Below, in pieces: positions 35,358 to 44,603 of a stretch of 49,352 bases of DNA (the stretch's first letter is position 1; every line of letters starts with the position of its first letter). Both the position numbers and the translations under genes were made by a program. The notes beneath the pieces are model-generated. The model was given only the letters and a program-made list of their open reading frames with translations. It searched no databases and was not told the origin of the DNA. Location of the stretch: contig JAFRSH010000039.1 in the NCBI GenBank assembly GCA_017427685.1, forward strand, positions 1 through 49,352. Reading direction: 5' to 3'. Source of the DNA: Lachnospiraceae bacterium. GTDB taxonomy: Bacteria; Bacillota; Clostridia; Lachnospirales; Lachnospiraceae.

Positions 35358-36311
35358 TCAATCCATAACAAGACCTGTAGTCTCATCGAAGCCGAACACG
35401 ATGTTCATGCTCTGTACCGCTGCCGCGCTGGCGCCCTTGCCGAGATTGTCGAATCTCGATGTTACAACGATCCTGTCCTCATTACCGGTCACAAAGATCT
35501 CAAGGTAATCCTTGCCCGAAAGATTGTTTGAGCCAAGGAATCCGTTCGTCTCCGCTTCGGTCCCGACCTCTCGCACTCGCACGAGATTCGAGCCTGCATA
35601 TGCCTGCTTATATTCATTCACAAGGCTTTCCACATTCATTTCTTTTTTGAAAAGCTCTTTGTATAAATATACGGTAACTTCCATTCCGCTGTAGTAATCA
35701 CAAACGATAGGTGAGAACATGGGTGATTTGTCAAGTCCGCAGATCTGCTGCATCTCTTTCAAGTGCTTATGCTGCTGACCGAGAGCATACTGTCTGGGTG
35801 AATCAAACTCCTCGGCTCTGCCGGGATCCGTGTACTGGGCGATCCCCTTCTTGCCGGCGCCGCTGTATCCCGAAAGTGAGAAGCAGCAAAGCCTTGAGTC
35901 CGCTCCGATAATGCCTCTCTTAACAAGGGGATACACAAGCGAGATAAATCCGCTTGCATGACAGCCGGGGTTCGCGATCCTCTTTGACGTCCTGACCGCC
36001 TCTCTGTGCTCCGCCGATAGCTCGGGAAATCCGTACGCCCAGCCCTCATTCGTTCTGTGAGCCGTTGATGTGTCGATGATCACCGTGTCCGGATTCGTGC
36101 AGAGCGCAACCGCCTCGATTGCTGCCGCATCGGGGAGACACAGGAATGTCACATCCGACGCGTTGATGAGCTTTGCTCTCTCGACAGGATCCTTACGGAG
36201 CTCGCTGTCGATCTTGAGCACCTCTATATCGTTTCTTCCTTCAAATCTTTCAAAAATACGGAGTCCGGTAGTTCCTTCGCTTCCGTCGATAAATACCTTT
36301 TTCTTATCCAT
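35358..36311 (-). CDS. argC: N-acetyl-gamma-glutamyl-phosphate reductase, short (type 2) form
   Basis: 317 residues, the short form (about 310-320) rather than the 345-residue form. NADPH loop FIDGSEGTTGLRIFERF, catalytic cysteine in ANPGCHASGF, and SGYSGAGKKG are visible. Reduces acetylglutamyl phosphate to the semialdehyde. First gene of the arginine operon; ATG 36311 has AAAAGGAC. A consensus promoter and two TGAATAT motifs lie upstream. Confidence 0.95.
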   Translation of the reverse strand: MDKKKVFIDGSEGTTGLRIFERFEGRNDIEVLKIDSELRKDPVERAKLINASDVTFLCLPDAAAIEAVALCTNPDTVIIDTSTAHRTNEGWAYGFPELSAEHREAVRTSKRIANPGCHASGFISLVYPLVKRGIIGADSRLCCFSLSGYSGAGKKGIAQYTDPGRAEEFDSPRQYALGQQHKHLKEMQQICGLDKSPMFSPIVCDYYSGMEVTVYLYKELFKKEMNVESLVNEYKQAYAGSNLVRVREVGTEAETNGFLGSNNLSGKDYLEIFVTGNEDRIVVTSRFDNLGKGASAAAVQSMNIVFGFDETTGLVMD

Positions 36312-36376
36312 GTCTCAAGTCCTTTTATTCTCTCATTCTGCGATACATCATCCTATGGCCTGTGGCTAAAGTTTCC

Positions 36377-36412
36377 AGATGAATATCAAAGGCCACGAAT
36401 GAATATTTATAC
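36377..36412. promoter_or_regulatory. Possible tandem ArgR/AhrC boxes
   Basis: GATGAATATC and AATGAATATTTATAC each contain TGAATAT, starting 20 bp apart (36380 and 36400). They resemble half-sites of the ARG-box consensus with its TGAAT core, lie between the argC promoter and its ATG, and would suit repression by arginine. Inference from motif and place only. Confidence 0.4.
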
Positions 36413-36415
36413 ACC

Positions 36416-36443
36416 ATTATATACGTTTATATGCATATGTCAA
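36416..36443 (-). promoter_or_regulatory. argC: argC promoter
   Basis: On the minus strand TTGACA (36443-36438), 16-bp spacer, TATAAT (36421-36416): both hexamers match the vegetative sigma-factor consensus exactly. It lies about 105 bp upstream of the argC ATG and should drive the arg operon. Confidence 0.8.
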
Positions 36444-36551
36444 CAAAAACATCAACCTATTGGGTAGTATAAACATAACACCTTCATATCAGATGAGTGA
36501 TTCACGCATGCACCAAAAAAGAAATCACACCTTGCGTATGCGCACATATAC

Positions 36552-36599
36552 AAAAATGCATAAGGCTTTGAATGTATATTCATCGCCTTATGCATTTTT
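36552..36599. terminator. Bidirectional terminator-like hairpin
   Basis: AAAAATGCATAAGGC, 18-nt loop, GCCTTATGCATTTTT: a perfect 15-bp stem with A/T tracts at the ends. It insulates the arg promoter from the gene to its right. Confidence 0.75.
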
Positions 36600-36684
36600 G
36601 AAAACACTTTACATGATTAATCTTATTCTATCAAGGTGCCAGTAAAGACATAACGTTTATATAGACCAACGTATCTCTATACGC

Positions 36685-36713
36685 ATAAAAAGGGGAGCAT
36701 CCATTGCTCCCCC
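36685..36713 (-). terminator. Terminator of the AlbA_2/HATPase regulator
   Basis: Minus strand GGGGAGC-AATGGAT-GCTCCCC, a perfect 7-bp GC-rich stem, followed by TTTTTATG. About 125 bp after the stop codon at 36840. The remaining part of 36312-36839 holds the arg promoter region and another hairpin; no gene is seen. Confidence 0.85.
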
Positions 36714-36839
36714 AGCAATTTAGTATTCTAATGAATAATCATATAGATGTCAACTAATCTCATGAACTACCTACAGCTCTCTCCCGTTTTCCATATAATC
36801 TTCAAATGTCATGTTATTGCGTCTTCCGAACCAGTCATC

Positions 36840-38363
36840 TTATATCAACCTGATCTTCTGATTCGGATTATTAGCCTTGTCCGGATACAGGTATTCGGCC
36901 TCGCCATTTTCAATCATTTCCTTCACAACAACGCGGACTGAATCTGTCAGCTTTGCATATCCCAACTGCGCAGACAGTTCTCTCATTGAGAGATCATTTT
37001 GTCTTAGTGCTATCGTAATTAGTTGTCTCAGTTCATTCTTTGTTCTGCGGGTGCCTCTTCTCCTCTCCGTACGGACGGGCCGCTCAGCATGTTCTTCTTC
37101 AAGCAGAAAGACCGGATGTATCGGGAGAATAACCCTAAAATACGATCTGCTCTCATCTGTTTTGAACTCAGGAAATGCGGATCCGTTTTGCCTCATAGCG
37201 TTTATAATCAGTGGAATGCCTGTGTTTCTGCCCTCTACCAATTTCAGTTCTTTTAGGAAGTCACCAATCCGTCTGTTGCGGTATCTGCTGGAAATCAGCA
37301 CACGGTTTGCCAGATCCTCGTCTGAAATAGAAATATCCGGACCCGGAATACTCAGGATATCCATAGCCTCAGGAGTCACTGTTACAGTTACAGGCTCATG
37401 AATCTGATAGGACCTGTGATAAATGGCGTTGCTGAGTGCCTCTTCCACCGCCCTATATGGCCAGTTATATACACGAACAGCTTCCTCCCGGTCGGGAACC
37501 TTCGTCACATATTCCTCAATTATGGAGTTCCTGATATATGCAAGAGCATCACGCAGTTGTTTATCCAATGGTCCTTTGAAGGTTCTTTCTCTCATCCCGA
37601 TCCCTGTCGGATCAGGCTTTATAACAACCTCTATCTGCGAATACGGAAAGAAGTCCTCGGGACTTTCGTTGAAAAACATCAAACCTACATTGACCGGCTT
37701 TCTGTATTCTGAAGGTCCTCTAACAAGCTTCATGTCTGTTGCAACAGCTTCTACCGGTCTCGTCAGGGATCCGGCATATAACTCGCTGTCCACAGCATGA
37801 AGGAACTCCGTCATCAAGCTGGAGCGCATATCTGCTACATCTGCATGTGGATTTATCCGATCATCATACGGTACATCACGCGCAAGACTGATCAGTTCCC
37901 TCTCTTCCCTGGCATTTGTACGTATGGTATTTGACATTTTTCGGATATAGTAAACTTTCTCGCTCTTCTTTGAAGCTCCTTCCGAATTCAGCATTATTGG
38001 GCATTTATACGGTCTATCGTCACCTCCGGGCACCCATATAATCAGAATATCCTTGCCGTCATAGGTCGAGGGTTCTACGACCGGAAGATACCTTGGCTCT
38101 ATCAAATTGCATTTATTCAGCAGTTCCTTCTGTATTCTGTCAATTGAACCCTTGTTTAATCCTGTAACCGGCATCTTCGGCATACCGTTTTCTTCGGCGA
38201 TTCCCACAACAATATACCCGCCTCCGGAATTATCGATATCATTAGCAAACGCGGTAATGGAATGGACGATAGGTTCAGGATCCCAGTCCGCTTTATACTC
38301 AATACGCGTGCTTTCGACACCACGGTTATCTATGAGTTCTTTTACATTAATCGGTAATGCCAT
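36840..38363 (-). CDS. AlbA_2/Schlafen-like domain and HATPase transcriptional regulator
   Basis: 507 residues. N-terminal AlbA_2 domain (ESTRIEYKADWDPEPIVHSI, NSGGGYIVVGIAE) at about 1-130, a middle HATPase_c_4-like region at about 300-400 (AVEEALSNAIYHRSYQ, LSIPGP), and a C-terminal winged helix (ELRQLITIALRQNDLSMREL, then SAQLGYA). This architecture belongs to the COG2865 group of putative DNA-binding regulators, scattered and often mobile, sometimes found near defence genes. Soluble, cytoplasmic. ATG 38363 has AGGGAG. Its promoter is overlapped by an inverted-repeat operator, which suggests autoregulation. Target genes are unknown. Confidence 0.85.
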   Translation of the reverse strand: MALPINVKELIDNRGVESTRIEYKADWDPEPIVHSITAFANDIDNSGGGYIVVGIAEENGMPKMPVTGLNKGSIDRIQKELLNKCNLIEPRYLPVVEPSTYDGKDILIIWVPGGDDRPYKCPIMLNSEGASKKSEKVYYIRKMSNTIRTNAREERELISLARDVPYDDRINPHADVADMRSSLMTEFLHAVDSELYAGSLTRPVEAVATDMKLVRGPSEYRKPVNVGLMFFNESPEDFFPYSQIEVVIKPDPTGIGMRERTFKGPLDKQLRDALAYIRNSIIEEYVTKVPDREEAVRVYNWPYRAVEEALSNAIYHRSYQIHEPVTVTVTPEAMDILSIPGPDISISDEDLANRVLISSRYRNRRIGDFLKELKLVEGRNTGIPLIINAMRQNGSAFPEFKTDESRSYFRVILPIHPVFLLEEEHAERPVRTERRRGTRRTKNELRQLITIALRQNDLSMRELSAQLGYAKLTDSVRVVVKEMIENGEAEYLYPDKANNPNQKIRLI

Positions 38364-38386
38364 AGCGTCTCCCTCTGCTTTCCCTT

Positions 38387-38429
38387 AAGGTGTCCCTCAA
38401 GTGTCCCTTATCATATCAAAGGGACACTT
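38387..38429. promoter_or_regulatory. Operator cluster with AAGGGACACTT repeats
   Basis: AAGTGTCCCTT (38399-38409), 9-bp spacer, AAGGGACACTT (38419-38429) is a perfect 11-bp inverted repeat overlapping the promoter. A third half-site AGGTGTCCCT lies at 38388-38397 and a partial one (TCCCTTAA) at 38381-38388. Likely bound by a dimeric or oligomeric regulator, perhaps the downstream gene product itself. Confidence 0.7.
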
Positions 38430-38438
38430 GCCTGTCAA
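38410..38438 (-). promoter_or_regulatory. Promoter of the AlbA_2/HATPase regulator
   Basis: Minus strand TTGACA (38438-38433), 17-bp spacer, TATGAT (38415-38410): an almost consensus vegetative promoter, about 45 bp before the ATG. Both arms of the operator fall within the spacer and just past the -10. Confidence 0.75.
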
Positions 38439-38485
38439 GGATTAATACAAAAAGGGATTTCGACTCATATCTCCGGATTTATAAG

Positions 38486-38517
38486 AAAATCAGACACAGA
38501 GCATTTAAGCTCTGTGC
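38486..38517 (-). terminator. Terminator-like hairpin downstream of the first surface-protein gene
   Basis: Minus strand CACAGAGC-TTAAAT-GCTCTGTG (8 bp) followed by TCTGATTTTCTT. Confidence 0.65.
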
Positions 38518-38554
38518 CTGTATAGTAGCAGATATGATTTAGGATTATAAGTAT

Positions 38555-38594
38555 CAAATTGCACAAATCTGCACCCTCATTTTTGTGCAATTTG
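38555..38594. repeat. Inverted repeat after the first surface-protein gene
   Basis: CAAATTGCACAAA, 14-nt loop, TTTGTGCAATTTG: perfect 13-bp stem about 28 bp after the stop codon. CATTTTTGTGC is also directly repeated (38578 and 38603). Probably a first transcript end or 3' stabiliser. Confidence 0.6.
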
Positions 38595-38621
38595 ACGAGG
38601 CTCATTTTTGTGCGTCATAGG

Positions 38622-41600
38622 TTAATCCGCATTTGTCTTAAAGGTTACGTCCACCCTGTGATCCACGGCGTCAACATTAGCCTGCGTGCTTCCGGTGCCC
38701 ACCATATTTACGGTATAAGATTCTGTTCCCGTATACAGGAGGTACTGCACGTTGTTATAAAGAACAAGTACAAAGCCCTCGGGGATCAGATGGATACTGT
38801 CAATGTGAAGAAGGAGGCTACCGAGTACTTCGTTTGATTCGCCAATCCTATCGGCAACACTCTTCCATTCCCACCTATCGTTCGTTCCGTCAACAAGCCA
38901 AGGAGAAGGGTTGCGTGCCCCTGTGTTTTGGTCGTCATACGGATCAGCATAGTAGGCATAAGCATTGCTCAGATCCGAGGCCGAAACGCTAACATAGGTA
39001 TACGGCTCAAAGAAGAACATTCCGGCCTTCTCGAACACTCCGTTTGAACCAATACCTAGGAACTCAGCTATGTTCGTGCCGATGTACGAAGCAGCTCCGA
39101 GACGTGTTACGGAACGGGTATATGTCGACATGTCGCCGGTGCCGATCGATCCCGAAGGAGTACCGAAGTTGATCGCTCCGCCATTGGTTATATAAGGCTT
39201 TACAACTCCGCCATAGTATGCGTTTTCGTAGAAATCATTATTCCACTTATCCTCAGCGGAAGAAATATAACTGCCGGACATATCCATTATCAGAGAGTCA
39301 ACCGTTCCGGCTCCGTAAATACTCTCCGACGAGAAACAATCCGAAGCGGTAAACACTCTGGTAATGTGTTTTCCGTTAAACATACCGGCGTTATTCATCA
39401 CCTGATTAATATCTACTACAAAGCATGAGAACTTGTTTTCTTCACTACGTGCGGGAACAGGTCGTATCTGTGCAGGCTTGTATGTACTGATCGTATCAGA
39501 TGATGTACTTAGTCCGCGTACAAATCCTCCGCTAGGGAAACTGCCGGATTCATATTCCAATTGAGAATTAGTTAACGGAACATATATCGTTTCACCGTTA
39601 TCATTTTCGAGCTCTGTATTACCGATTGCATAACCGGTTCCGCTCGAACATACATAATACTGATTAGCCTGCAGGTTAGAGTTATAGCTTCTGTAAATAC
39701 AGTTATCAAACTGAAGCTTCTCAAACCCTCCATTAAAGGATCCGACATCTATTACAAGATTGCCGAATTCCAGCCTGCTGCCGTCGAAGCTGGATCCGTC
39801 AAGGCCTGAAAATACAAGCGTGTAGCCGTCTTTAATATAAGATTTAGGTGCAAATCCGCCGGAATTATTCCTGTCTGCGTTATACTCAAGACTCACATTT
39901 ACTGTACGAGGTGTTTCAAACCCGGGAGTAAACACTACCGGATGATAAAGTCTGCTATCCCCTTCATCCCAGGCTTCCCGGCCTTCACTATCATATCCTT
40001 TGATCGCACTTTCTGCCATTGTGAGAGGGATCTTGCAGGCCGCACTGTCTTTTCCGCCAACCAAACATGCATCCGCCCTAAGGTACATTTCTCCATATAA
40101 TTCGCTTCGGGTCACCTCATTTAGTTCATAAATGAAATTCGTATCAGCAGTACCTGTAATATTGACGTATACGTACGGAAGATCATGATAAAATACTTTA
40201 TAACCCGTAAGCCTCTTATTCTTAACTCCCATATACGCATATGAGTTCTTCAAGCCTTGAGACAATACGGACATCTCGTCAGTAGGTGAATCAGACATGG
40301 TTGCCGTTCTCTTTGCACCCACGCTGTTCCAGGGATAGATCAGGTCATCCGGCGCGTAGATGTACTTCGGATAATCATTCGCTTCTGTCTGCTGAACCGT
40401 AAAACCAAACTCCGTCGTGGCGTTTGCTGCGGCATAAAGGTCTCGAGGACTGACAGCAAACTTGTACATGCCTGCTCTCTCATCCTCTTCGTCAAGGATA
40501 ACGTACGGTATACTTTCACCAACGCTGTATTTCTTATCTGATTCGTTTTCATCGGTGAATCTGAGATCCATATAAACCCAGTCAAGCAGCTGTGCGGTAA
40601 ATACACACTTTCCGTCAGTATCGTACTCTCTGCCCGTGTCGATCCATCTGTTCGCACTTCCGTCTTCAAAAGCGACAGGATCCTCCGCCGAAAAACGTGC
40701 AAGCGGGCCGTTCGATGCGAGCTTGTAGTTGCAAAGAAGCTCCCTGCTATAGGTCTCTTCAACGCCGGGGTATAAAGGATCCGACGATGAAGATCCGGGA
40801 TCTGAGCCCTGTCCCTGATTGCCGGATGAAGGTGATGTAGTAACCTTTGTAAACTTCGGGAGACTGAATCCTCGACCAAAGTAAACTGTCCTGAAGACAT
40901 AATCGTATGCCGAACCGTTCTGCGATGTAACGGTCCACTTTTGAGCGGGGAGATATGTGTTTTCTGTAGCTCCGGGGAGAGCCTGAGGCGTGGAAGTTTC
41001 TGCCATGTTCTGTACGGTTACAGTGCTCTGGCTCTGTGAATCCACATCACTCACAAGCAAAGTGCCACCGTTGGTTGCGAGTCGCAGCTCAACAGGTGAA
41101 ACGAAGTACATGTAGAGCGTCATGTAATCACCGCTCACAGTGACAGTAGGTGCCGAACCCGTCGCATAATAAACCTTATCGCTTCCGACAGTTGCAGCGG
41201 TCGAATTCGAGAGATAAAGCTTTGAAACATCGAGACTCATGCTCGTGCTGTAGCAATAGAACTCAGTATTTACACCGGATGCAGAAACTTTCCTGATGTA
41301 AGGATGGTTAATATCCGAACCCGATTCGGGAACAGGCAGCGTAACGGTTGTTCCCTCGATCACCTTATAAATGGCCTCATTGCCTTCTGCAGTGAAGTCA
41401 ATTACTCCGTCAGGGAGATTCCCTGAGTTAATGATATTTCCGGCGCTCTGTCCGTAGGGGTTCATAATGATCAGTGTACTTGTCTTACTGATTCCGGGGT
41501 AAAGCTGAATATCGCTCGATGCACTCTCCGGATATGTCATCACTCGCTTGGAAAGGTCGTTAGCTGCTGCATCCTCGGCGTTATTGTACCAGCCCGTAAA

Positions 41601-43556
41601 ACCAAATGTACTGCTGACGGAACCATAGAGATCACTGCCGTGTGCACTTCCTGAAGTATCGTCGGCAGGTATAACTATTGCTTCATAAGCGCTTCCTGTA
41701 TATCCGGGCAGAATATCTCCCGCCCTCATATCAGGCAGATCACCTGCTCTGACGACGTTGCTTCCCGTGCTTCCCGAGCTTCTGACAAAGCCGACGCGAA
41801 CCCTGACGTTATTACTTGACGAGCCTGATGAAAGGCTTACATTCTGAACCGAATCAACATAATGCGGATTTTTAGCGGCATTCTGCTGTGCTTCACGCTC
41901 TGCCTGCTCACGCGCAAGGCGCTCTGCCTCTTCACGAGCAGCCTGTTCAGCCGCCTCTCTCTCAAGGCGTTCTTTCTCTGCTTTCTCGGCCGCTTCTTTT
42001 TCGAGGCGTTCTTTCTCTGCTTTCTCGGCTGCTTCTTTTTCGAGGCGCTCCTTTTCTGCCTTTTCAGCTGCTTCTCGCTCCTCGCGTTCTTTCTTTTCCT
42101 GTTCTTCCTTTTGCTTACGCTCAGCTTCTTCTTTCTCAGCTTTTTCGGCTGCTTCGCGTTCTTTCTTTTCCTGCTCCTCTTTCTCGAGACGCTCGGCTTC
42201 CTCTTTTTCAAGGCGCTCTTTCTCTGCCTTCTCAGCTTCTTCGCGTTCTTTCTTTTCCTGCTCTTCTTTCTCCAAGCGCTCGGCTTCTTCTTTCTCGAGG
42301 CGTTCAGCTTCCTCACGGGCAAGGCGCTCCTCTTCCGTTTCGCTCTCTTCGCCCACAGTTACTCCGTCTTCTCCGTTGTTATCTTCAGAATTGCTGTCTG
42401 TTCCATTAGCAACTCCTTCTTCTGTGCCTGTTTCGTTCTGTGAGGTCGTTACAGGATCCGAAGCAGGTTCGGGAGTACTTGTCACAGGCGCAGTGTTATC
42501 GCTGTAGTATGTACTGCTCACATACTCCACATAATTCGATACATCAGCAGGGACTTCCGCCGCACCGTTGTCCTTCATGTCATTTAAGACAGCGAGAGCA
42601 GCAAGTCCCGATGCTCCCGCATCTCCTGAAGTACCTTCTGTCACACCTGTCGAGGCAACACCGGTATCGGTTCCTGTGCTGTCTTCTTTAGGCGAGTCAT
42701 CTGAACCCTCTCCATTGCCTGAGTTTGTGTCGGAGCCTGTTGTACTGTTTGTACCATTTTTCTCTTCAGCCTTGTCCTCTTCGGCACTTCTTACAAGTAC
42801 GTCAGCAGCGTTGTTCAGGAAATCATCACTGAAGGTTGCGGCACCGAGTTCCGAACCGAGCTCTTCATGGCTTGTTTCTTCAACCTTTGTACCATCAGTC
42901 GTAGCACCGGTCTCAGCGAAGCTCTTCATATCCTCATCCGAAACGAGGTCCTTTTCTTCTGTCTGAACGGCAAGACCCTGTCCGACAGAAAGATCATTTG
43001 TAACGAACTTTGTCTTTCCGTTTTTATCCTTCTGAACTGTTGCAAATTTAACATGACCTTCAATAACAGCGGCACTCGTCTTGATCTTACCGAGGACATC
43101 CTTGATAACTTCGGTAAGCGTCTTGGTACCACGGATTGACATCGTAGTATTGGGAGTTACTATGTCATATGACGAGGTTGCCGAAAGCTTCTTCTTAACC
43201 TCGGTAAGCATTGAACCGCGTTCGATGTAGACCATAGTCTTACTGTCGTTAGCAGTACCGGTCGCGGTAAGCTTGATCTTGGTGTTCGCCTCGAGATAAA
43301 CATACTTATCGTCATCGAGCTTTAGACGAGTAAAGCTCCCATCCCCGACCGTCAGAGTGTCGCCCGAGGAGAGAGCCATGTTCTTAAATGCGTCCAAGGT
43401 ATCGCCGTCACGCTCAACCTTACATGAGCCGTCGATTTCGAAGACTTTTATAGAGCGGTAAGCATCCTCACCGCCTGTGAAAATAAAGATCAACGTAACA
43501 ATCAGGGCAACGAGTGCTACTGCACCGCCGCCGATAAATAATCCTTTTTTGTTCAT
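38622..43556 (-). CDS. Giant FecR-domain surface protein with E/K coiled-coil stalk (paralogue 1)
   Basis: About 1644 residues. One N-terminal membrane anchor (FIGGGAVALVALIVTLIFIF), a FecR-like beta domain at about 35-210 (SSGDTLTVGDGSFTRLKLDD, TTMSIRGT), a short helical segment THEELGS-like region, Ser/Thr/Gly-rich linker, then at about 408-565 an almost pure Glu/Lys/Ala/Arg coiled coil with 13-residue repeats (ERLEKEAAEKAEK). Beyond it lies an InlB B-repeat-like module (FGFTGWYNNAEDAAANDLSK) and roughly 900 residues of beta-rich extracellular sequence with many Tyr, Asn and Ser. No LPxTG sorting signal at the end, so it is held by the N-terminal helix. ATG 43556 or GTG 43559 may start it; GGGAG is 6-9 bases upstream. 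Probably an adhesin or structural surface protein. Confidence 0.85.
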   Translation of the reverse strand: MNKKGLFIGGGAVALVALIVTLIFIFTGGEDAYRSIKVFEIDGSCKVERDGDTLDAFKNMALSSGDTLTVGDGSFTRLKLDDDKYVYLEANTKIKLTATGTANDSKTMVYIERGSMLTEVKKKLSATSSYDIVTPNTTMSIRGTKTLTEVIKDVLGKIKTSAAVIEGHVKFATVQKDKNGKTKFVTNDLSVGQGLAVQTEEKDLVSDEDMKSFAETGATTDGTKVEETSHEELGSELGAATFSDDFLNNAADVLVRSAEEDKAEEKNGTNSTTGSDTNSGNGEGSDDSPKEDSTGTDTGVASTGVTEGTSGDAGASGLAALAVLNDMKDNGAAEVPADVSNYVEYVSSTYYSDNTAPVTSTPEPASDPVTTSQNETGTEEGVANGTDSNSEDNNGEDGVTVGEESETEEERLAREEAERLEKEEAERLEKEEQEKKEREEAEKAEKERLEKEEAERLEKEEQEKKEREAAEKAEKEEAERKQKEEQEKKEREEREAAEKAEKERLEKEAAEKAEKERLEKEAAEKAEKERLEREAAEQAAREEAERLAREQAEREAQQNAAKNPHYVDSVQNVSLSSGSSSNNVRVRVGFVRSSGSTGSNVVRAGDLPDMRAGDILPGYTGSAYEAIVIPADDTSGSAHGSDLYGSVSSTFGFTGWYNNAEDAAANDLSKRVMTYPESASSDIQLYPGISKTSTLIIMNPYGQSAGNIINSGNLPDGVIDFTAEGNEAIYKVIEGTTVTLPVPESGSDINHPYIRKVSASGVNTEFYCYSTSMSLDVSKLYLSNSTAATVGSDKVYYATGSAPTVTVSGDYMTLYMYFVSPVELRLATNGGTLLVSDVDSQSQSTVTVQNMAETSTPQALPGATENTYLPAQKWTVTSQNGSAYDYVFRTVYFGRGFSLPKFTKVTTSPSSGNQGQGSDPGSSSSDPLYPGVEETYSRELLCNYKLASNGPLARFSAEDPVAFEDGSANRWIDTGREYDTDGKCVFTAQLLDWVYMDLRFTDENESDKKYSVGESIPYVILDEEDERAGMYKFAVSPRDLYAAANATTEFGFTVQQTEANDYPKYIYAPDDLIYPWNSVGAKRTATMSDSPTDEMSVLSQGLKNSYAYMGVKNKRLTGYKVFYHDLPYVYVNITGTADTNFIYELNEVTRSELYGEMYLRADACLVGGKDSAACKIPLTMAESAIKGYDSEGREAWDEGDSRLYHPVVFTPGFETPRTVNVSLEYNADRNNSGGFAPKSYIKDGYTLVFSGLDGSSFDGSRLEFGNLVIDVGSFNGGFEKLQFDNCIYRSYNSNLQANQYYVCSSGTGYAIGNTELENDNGETIYVPLTNSQLEYESGSFPSGGFVRGLSTSSDTISTYKPAQIRPVPARSEENKFSCFVVDINQVMNNAGMFNGKHITRVFTASDCFSSESIYGAGTVDSLIMDMSGSYISSAEDKWNNDFYENAYYGGVVKPYITNGGAINFGTPSGSIGTGDMSTYTRSVTRLGAASYIGTNIAEFLGIGSNGVFEKAGMFFFEPYTYVSVSASDLSNAYAYYADPYDDQNTGARNPSPWLVDGTNDRWEWKSVADRIGESNEVLGSLLLHIDSIHLIPEGFVLVLYNNVQYLLYTGTESYTVNMVGTGSTQANVDAVDHRVDVTFKTNAD
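41864..42338 (-). repeat. Glu/Lys-coding tandem repeat region
   Basis: Low-complexity DNA encoding the coiled-coil stalk. Includes about three near-identical 39-bp units (13 residues, EKERLEKEAAEKA) and several copies of ERLEKEEQEKKERE. Length is likely variable between strains. Confidence 0.85.
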
Positions 43557-43596
43557 CACAAATAACTCCCGATCATTTGCATCTGTTTAGTATACG

Positions 43597-43622
43597 CAAT
43601 AAAAGAGGAGCGTTTCCGCTCC
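43597..43622 (-). terminator. Terminator of the HEPN gene
   Basis: Minus strand GGAGCG-GAAA-CGCTCC followed by TCTTTTATTG. It lies about 150 bp after the HEPN stop codon and just upstream of the first surface-protein gene. Confidence 0.75.
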
Positions 43623-43774
43623 CCTTTGTAAGGTATTTTACTAATCTTGAATGTATGTGTCAATACTGAAAATTATCAATTGAAGAAAACCATGATTTAC
43701 GAAGTGTTTTAAATACTACATTAATTCGAAGTTTAGTTTATATGTCTTTTAAACCATTATATCAATCAATTCAA

Positions 43775-44206
43775 TCACAATTCCTTTATTACAGGTATTA
43801 TCCTGTCAAGACAAGCTTTGCATCTGCGAACCGTCTCCTCATTGGCGTAAAAGTTTTCCCCATCATATCTGGGTTTTTGTTCCCACTTTATGATTATTCC
43901 GCTTTTATCCGAAAGCCATTGAAGATCGTCCGTTATTGTTTTCAATTTGCTGTATGCAACATTCTCTTTACTGACTTCCCCGATTGTTTCTATCAATAGC
44001 TCGGCATTCTGTTCAAGATCATGTCCGGGATAATACTCCTTGCCGAGTGCTTCAAGCGTTCCCTTAACCGAAAACTCGGCTGCTTGTTGCATATGATTGC
44101 ATGATACTCGTAAAAAGCGCGTCTCCTCAGGTTGCCTAATGAATTTATCAAAATATTCCACTGCAATTTCATACCATGTTACGGCATTTTCAATCATTGC
44201 ACTCAT
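43775..44206 (-). CDS. HEPN domain protein (candidate toxin RNase)
   Basis: 143 residues from ATG 44204-44206, which has AAGGAGG seven bases upstream. Helical; WYEIAVEYFDKF and CNHMQQAAEFSVKGTLEALG match the COG2250-type HEPN fold, and RVSCNH provides an R-x4-H pair of the kind that forms the RNase site in HEPN toxins. The tyrosine that follows this motif in HepT (RX4HXY) is not present here. It overlaps the end of the MNT gene by 17 bp, so the two are translationally coupled. HEPN/MNT pairs act as toxin-antitoxin or defence modules in many bacteria; that role is inferred. Confidence 0.85.
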   Translation of the reverse strand: MSAMIENAVTWYEIAVEYFDKFIRQPEETRFLRVSCNHMQQAAEFSVKGTLEALGKEYYPGHDLEQNAELLIETIGEVSKENVAYSKLKTITDDLQWLSDKSGIIIKWEQKPRYDGENFYANEETVRRCKACLDRIIPVIKEL

Positions 44207-44603
44207 ACACAAGCCTCCTTGTTTTCATAAGATTTCCGTAAAACTGCTTACTTTTATCAAGTTCGGTTGTAAGCACCAGATCGAAGTTGGTACCCAAGGC
44301 TTTTGCAAATTCCTTGTGGATACTGCAGATAGCATCCTCATGATTCATCTCACTTTCATCCTTTAATTCTACAAGGACATCGGTATCGGAACGGATGTTG
44401 CAGCTGTTATTTGTAGATGACCCAAATATCCATATTTTGCGAATTATATTATCCTGAAGATTGTTCACAAGATTGTATACCTTTTCCTGTTTTAACGGAT
44501 GGATTTTATCGATATTCATTACAGAGCAGAAACGACGATTAACGACATTAAATGTCCTAACCTTTTCCATTTCCAGCTCTTTAAATGTTTTCCAAGTGCT
44601 CAT
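44190..44603 (-). CDS. MNT-type minimal nucleotidyltransferase (candidate antitoxin)
   Basis: 137 residues. The catalytic motif IFGSSTNNSCNIRSDTDVLV gives GS-x10-DxD, the signature of the DNA-polymerase-beta-like minimal nucleotidyltransferases. In HEPN/MNT pairs such as HepT/MntA the enzyme adds AMP groups to the HEPN partner and neutralises it. Here it precedes and overlaps the HEPN gene. A 60-residue N-terminal extension precedes the nucleotidyltransferase core. Its ATG overlaps the stop of the decayed small gene upstream (ATGA), which points to one transcript. Confidence 0.85.
   Translation of the reverse strand: MSTWKTFKELEMEKVRTFNVVNRRFCSVMNIDKIHPLKQEKVYNLVNNLQDNIIRKIWIFGSSTNNSCNIRSDTDVLVELKDESEMNHEDAICSIHKEFAKALGTNFDLVLTTELDKSKQFYGNLMKTRRLVYECND

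Noticed and set aside
35321..35386. Longer start for argJ
   Set aside because: The extension has no ribosome binding site and overlaps the gap to argC; MKHIEGGICAAKGF is the family N-terminus.
41862..42443. Plus-strand Phe/Leu-rich open frames opposite the surface-protein stalk
   Set aside because: Antisense shadow of the Glu/Lys coiled-coil repeat (GAA/AAG read as TTC/CTT).
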